Part shown: piece after piece, positions 4,958 through 5,967 of the stretch
Layout: each line of letters opens with the position of its first letter
Position numbering within the stretch: position 1 is the stretch's first letter
Assembly (NCBI GenBank): GCA_021821425.1
Contig: JAKACL010000187.1
Span: 1-5,967 of the forward strand
Origin: Pseudomonadota bacterium
GTDB lineage: Bacteria; Pseudomonadota; Gammaproteobacteria; Burkholderiales; Thiobacillaceae
Length of the DNA: 5,967 nucleotides
Reading direction: 5' to 3'
Translations under genes and position numbers: made by a program
Notes under the pieces: model-generated
Seen by the model: only the letters and a program-made list of their open reading frames with translations
Database searches by the model: none
What the model was told of the DNA's origin: nothing

Positions 4958-4972
4958 ATTTGGAGAACCACC

Positions 4973-5967
4973 GTGAGTGACACCCAGGACACATCCCTCG
5001 TGCAGGACCCGAGCAAGCGCGACTTCATGAAAAAAACCACCGGCGTTTCCGTCGCCGCCGCCCTGATGGCGCTGGTGCCGCCTGGCGTCCGCAGCGGCGC
5101 CTGGGCCGCCGGCTCGGACGCGCCGGAGAAGCCCGACTTGAGCATTGGCTTCATCCCGCTGACCGACTGCGCCTCGGTGGTGATGGCCTCGGTCAAAGGA
5201 TTCGACAAAAAGTATGGCCTGAAGATCACGCCTTCCAAGGAGGCCTCGTGGGCGGCAGTCCGCGACAAGCTGGTCAACGGCGAGCTCGACGCCGCGCACG
5301 TGCTGTATGGCCTGATATATGGCGTGCAACTCGGCATCGGCGGACCGAAGAAGGACATGGCGGTGCTGGCGTCGATCAACCACAACGGCCAGGCGATCAC
5401 GCTGTCGAACCAACTCAAGGGGAAGGGTGTGACCGACGGCGCCTCGCTGGCGAAACTGATCGCGGCCGAACCCAAGGAATACACCTTCGCCCAGACCTTT
5501 CCCACCGGCACCCACGCGATGTGGCTGTATTACTGGCTGGCCGCCTATGGCGTCAACCCATTCACCCAGGCCAAGGTCATTACCGTGCCGCCGCCGCAGA
5601 TGGTCGCAAACATGCGCGTCGATAACATGGACGGTTTCTGTGTCGGCGAGCCCTGGGGCGCACGCGCGATCAAAGACAACATCGGCTTCACTGCGGTGAC
5701 TACGCAGGATATCTGGAAGGACCACCCGGAGAAGGTGCTCGGCACCACCGCGGATTTCGTTGCGAAGTATCCCAACACTGCGCGTGCGATGGTGGCGGCG
5801 ATTCTCGACGCCTCGAAATACATCGACGACATGAAGAACCGCTCGGAAGTGGCCAAGGTGATCTCCGCCAAGTCCTACGTCAACACCGACTTCGACTCGA
5901 TCGAGGACCGCATGCTCGGCCAGTACGACAACGGCATCGGCAAGAAGTGGAGCGATCCCAACTACAT
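4973..5967 (+). CDS. nrtA: NrtA/CmpA-type nitrate ABC transporter substrate-binding protein (3' end outside window)
   Basis: A periplasmic binding protein expected to deliver nitrate (possibly nitrite) to an inner-membrane ABC importer. GTG 4973 is chosen because GGAG sits 7 nt upstream and the frame runs open to the window edge (331 codons). Residues 1-13 are hydrophilic, then a Tat-like signal, Ser14-Lys-Arg-Asp-Phe-Met-Lys20, precedes a hydrophobic stretch (about 22-37) and probable cleavage after AWA (45). The motif has Lys-Arg instead of the usual twin Arg. The mature protein shows family signatures: LSIGFIPLTDCASVVMA, FPTGTHAMWLYYWLAAYGVN, and VPPPQMVANMRVDNMDGFCVGEPWG. The cytoplasmic nitrate sensor NasS shares this fold but lacks a signal peptide, so a transport role is preferred; bicarbonate-binding CmpA is a less likely alternative. 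The NasT-type leader upstream supports nitrate. Permease and ATPase genes (nrtBCD-like) would be expected downstream. Confidence 0.9.
   Translation, partial: MSDTQDTSLVQDPSKRDFMKKTTGVSVAAALMALVPPGVRSGAWAAGSDAPEKPDLSIGFIPLTDCASVVMASVKGFDKKYGLKITPSKEASWAAVRDKLVNGELDAAHVLYGLIYGVQLGIGGPKKDMAVLASINHNGQAITLSNQLKGKGVTDGASLAKLIAAEPKEYTFAQTFPTGTHAMWLYYWLAAYGVNPFTQAKVITVPPPQMVANMRVDNMDGFCVGEPWGARAIKDNIGFTAVTTQDIWKDHPEKVLGTTADFVAKYPNTARAMVAAILDASKYIDDMKNRSEVAKVISAKSYVNTDFDSIEDRMLGQYDNGIGKKWSDPNY

Larger units (their letters stand above)
4708..4972. other. nasT-nrtA intergenic control region
   Basis: 265 bp without a credible gene. It contains two NtrC-like sites (4715-4731 and 4746-4762), a sigma-54 promoter (4838-4853), and a predicted leader of about 109 nt with two hexaloop hairpins and an intrinsic terminator. 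An inverted repeat GGTGCG/CGCACC (4726-4731 and 4746-4751) is formed by halves of the two NtrC-like sites. No terminator specific to nasT was seen, so some read-through from nasT into nrtA is possible. Confidence 0.7.

Noticed and set aside
4592..5725. Long minus-strand open frame across the end of nasT and the start of nrtA
   Set aside because: It is antisense to two well-recognised genes and covers the promoter and terminator. Its translation is His/Arg/Gly-rich low-complexity sequence typical of an antisense shadow in GC-rich DNA.

Overview
The window is high-GC proteobacterial chromosome, most likely from a betaproteobacterium. That assignment is an inference from codon usage, the copA-cueR arrangement and the NasT/NrtA pair; no rRNA or other phylogenetic marker is present. 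It holds seven genes, two of them cut by the window edges. No tRNA, rRNA, insertion sequence or CRISPR array was seen.

Left part (1-3001), ordinary accessory and housekeeping genes: the C-terminal third or more of a Cu(+)-exporting P-type ATPase (copA) is followed, with a 4-bp overlap, by its copper-responsive MerR-family regulator cueR. A TonB-family energy transducer converges on cueR with only 7 bp between the stop codons. A secreted dienelactone-hydrolase-like protein is divergent from tonB; its catalytic histidine position appears to be arginine.

Middle (3037-3801): an AcfC-like periplasmic solute-binding protein on the minus strand. It is visibly less GC-rich than its neighbours and has no ABC transporter partner genes in view. 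It is divergent from the nitrate region across a 342-bp intergenic stretch rich in regulatory signals.

Right part (about 3930-5967), a nitrate-assimilation control region and the most interesting part of the window: nasT encodes a pseudo-receiver/ANTAR RNA-binding antiterminator, and the next gene encodes an NrtA/CmpA-type nitrate-binding protein (partial). Both genes have the same upstream layout: a strong sigma-54 (-24/-12) promoter, a leader of about 105-110 nt, an intrinsic terminator inside that leader, then the start codon. The nrtA leader also carries two hairpins with six-base loops that have A at position 1 and G at position 4, the signature of RNA bound by ANTAR proteins. An IHF-consensus site and NtrC-like sites lie upstream.

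The sequence therefore reads as a two-input switch. Nitrogen limitation (NtrC/sigma-54) starts transcription, and NasT lets it pass the terminator, presumably when nitrate is present. NasT's own leader has a terminator too, which suggests feedback on the antiterminator gene, although a canonical ANTAR target is not visible there.
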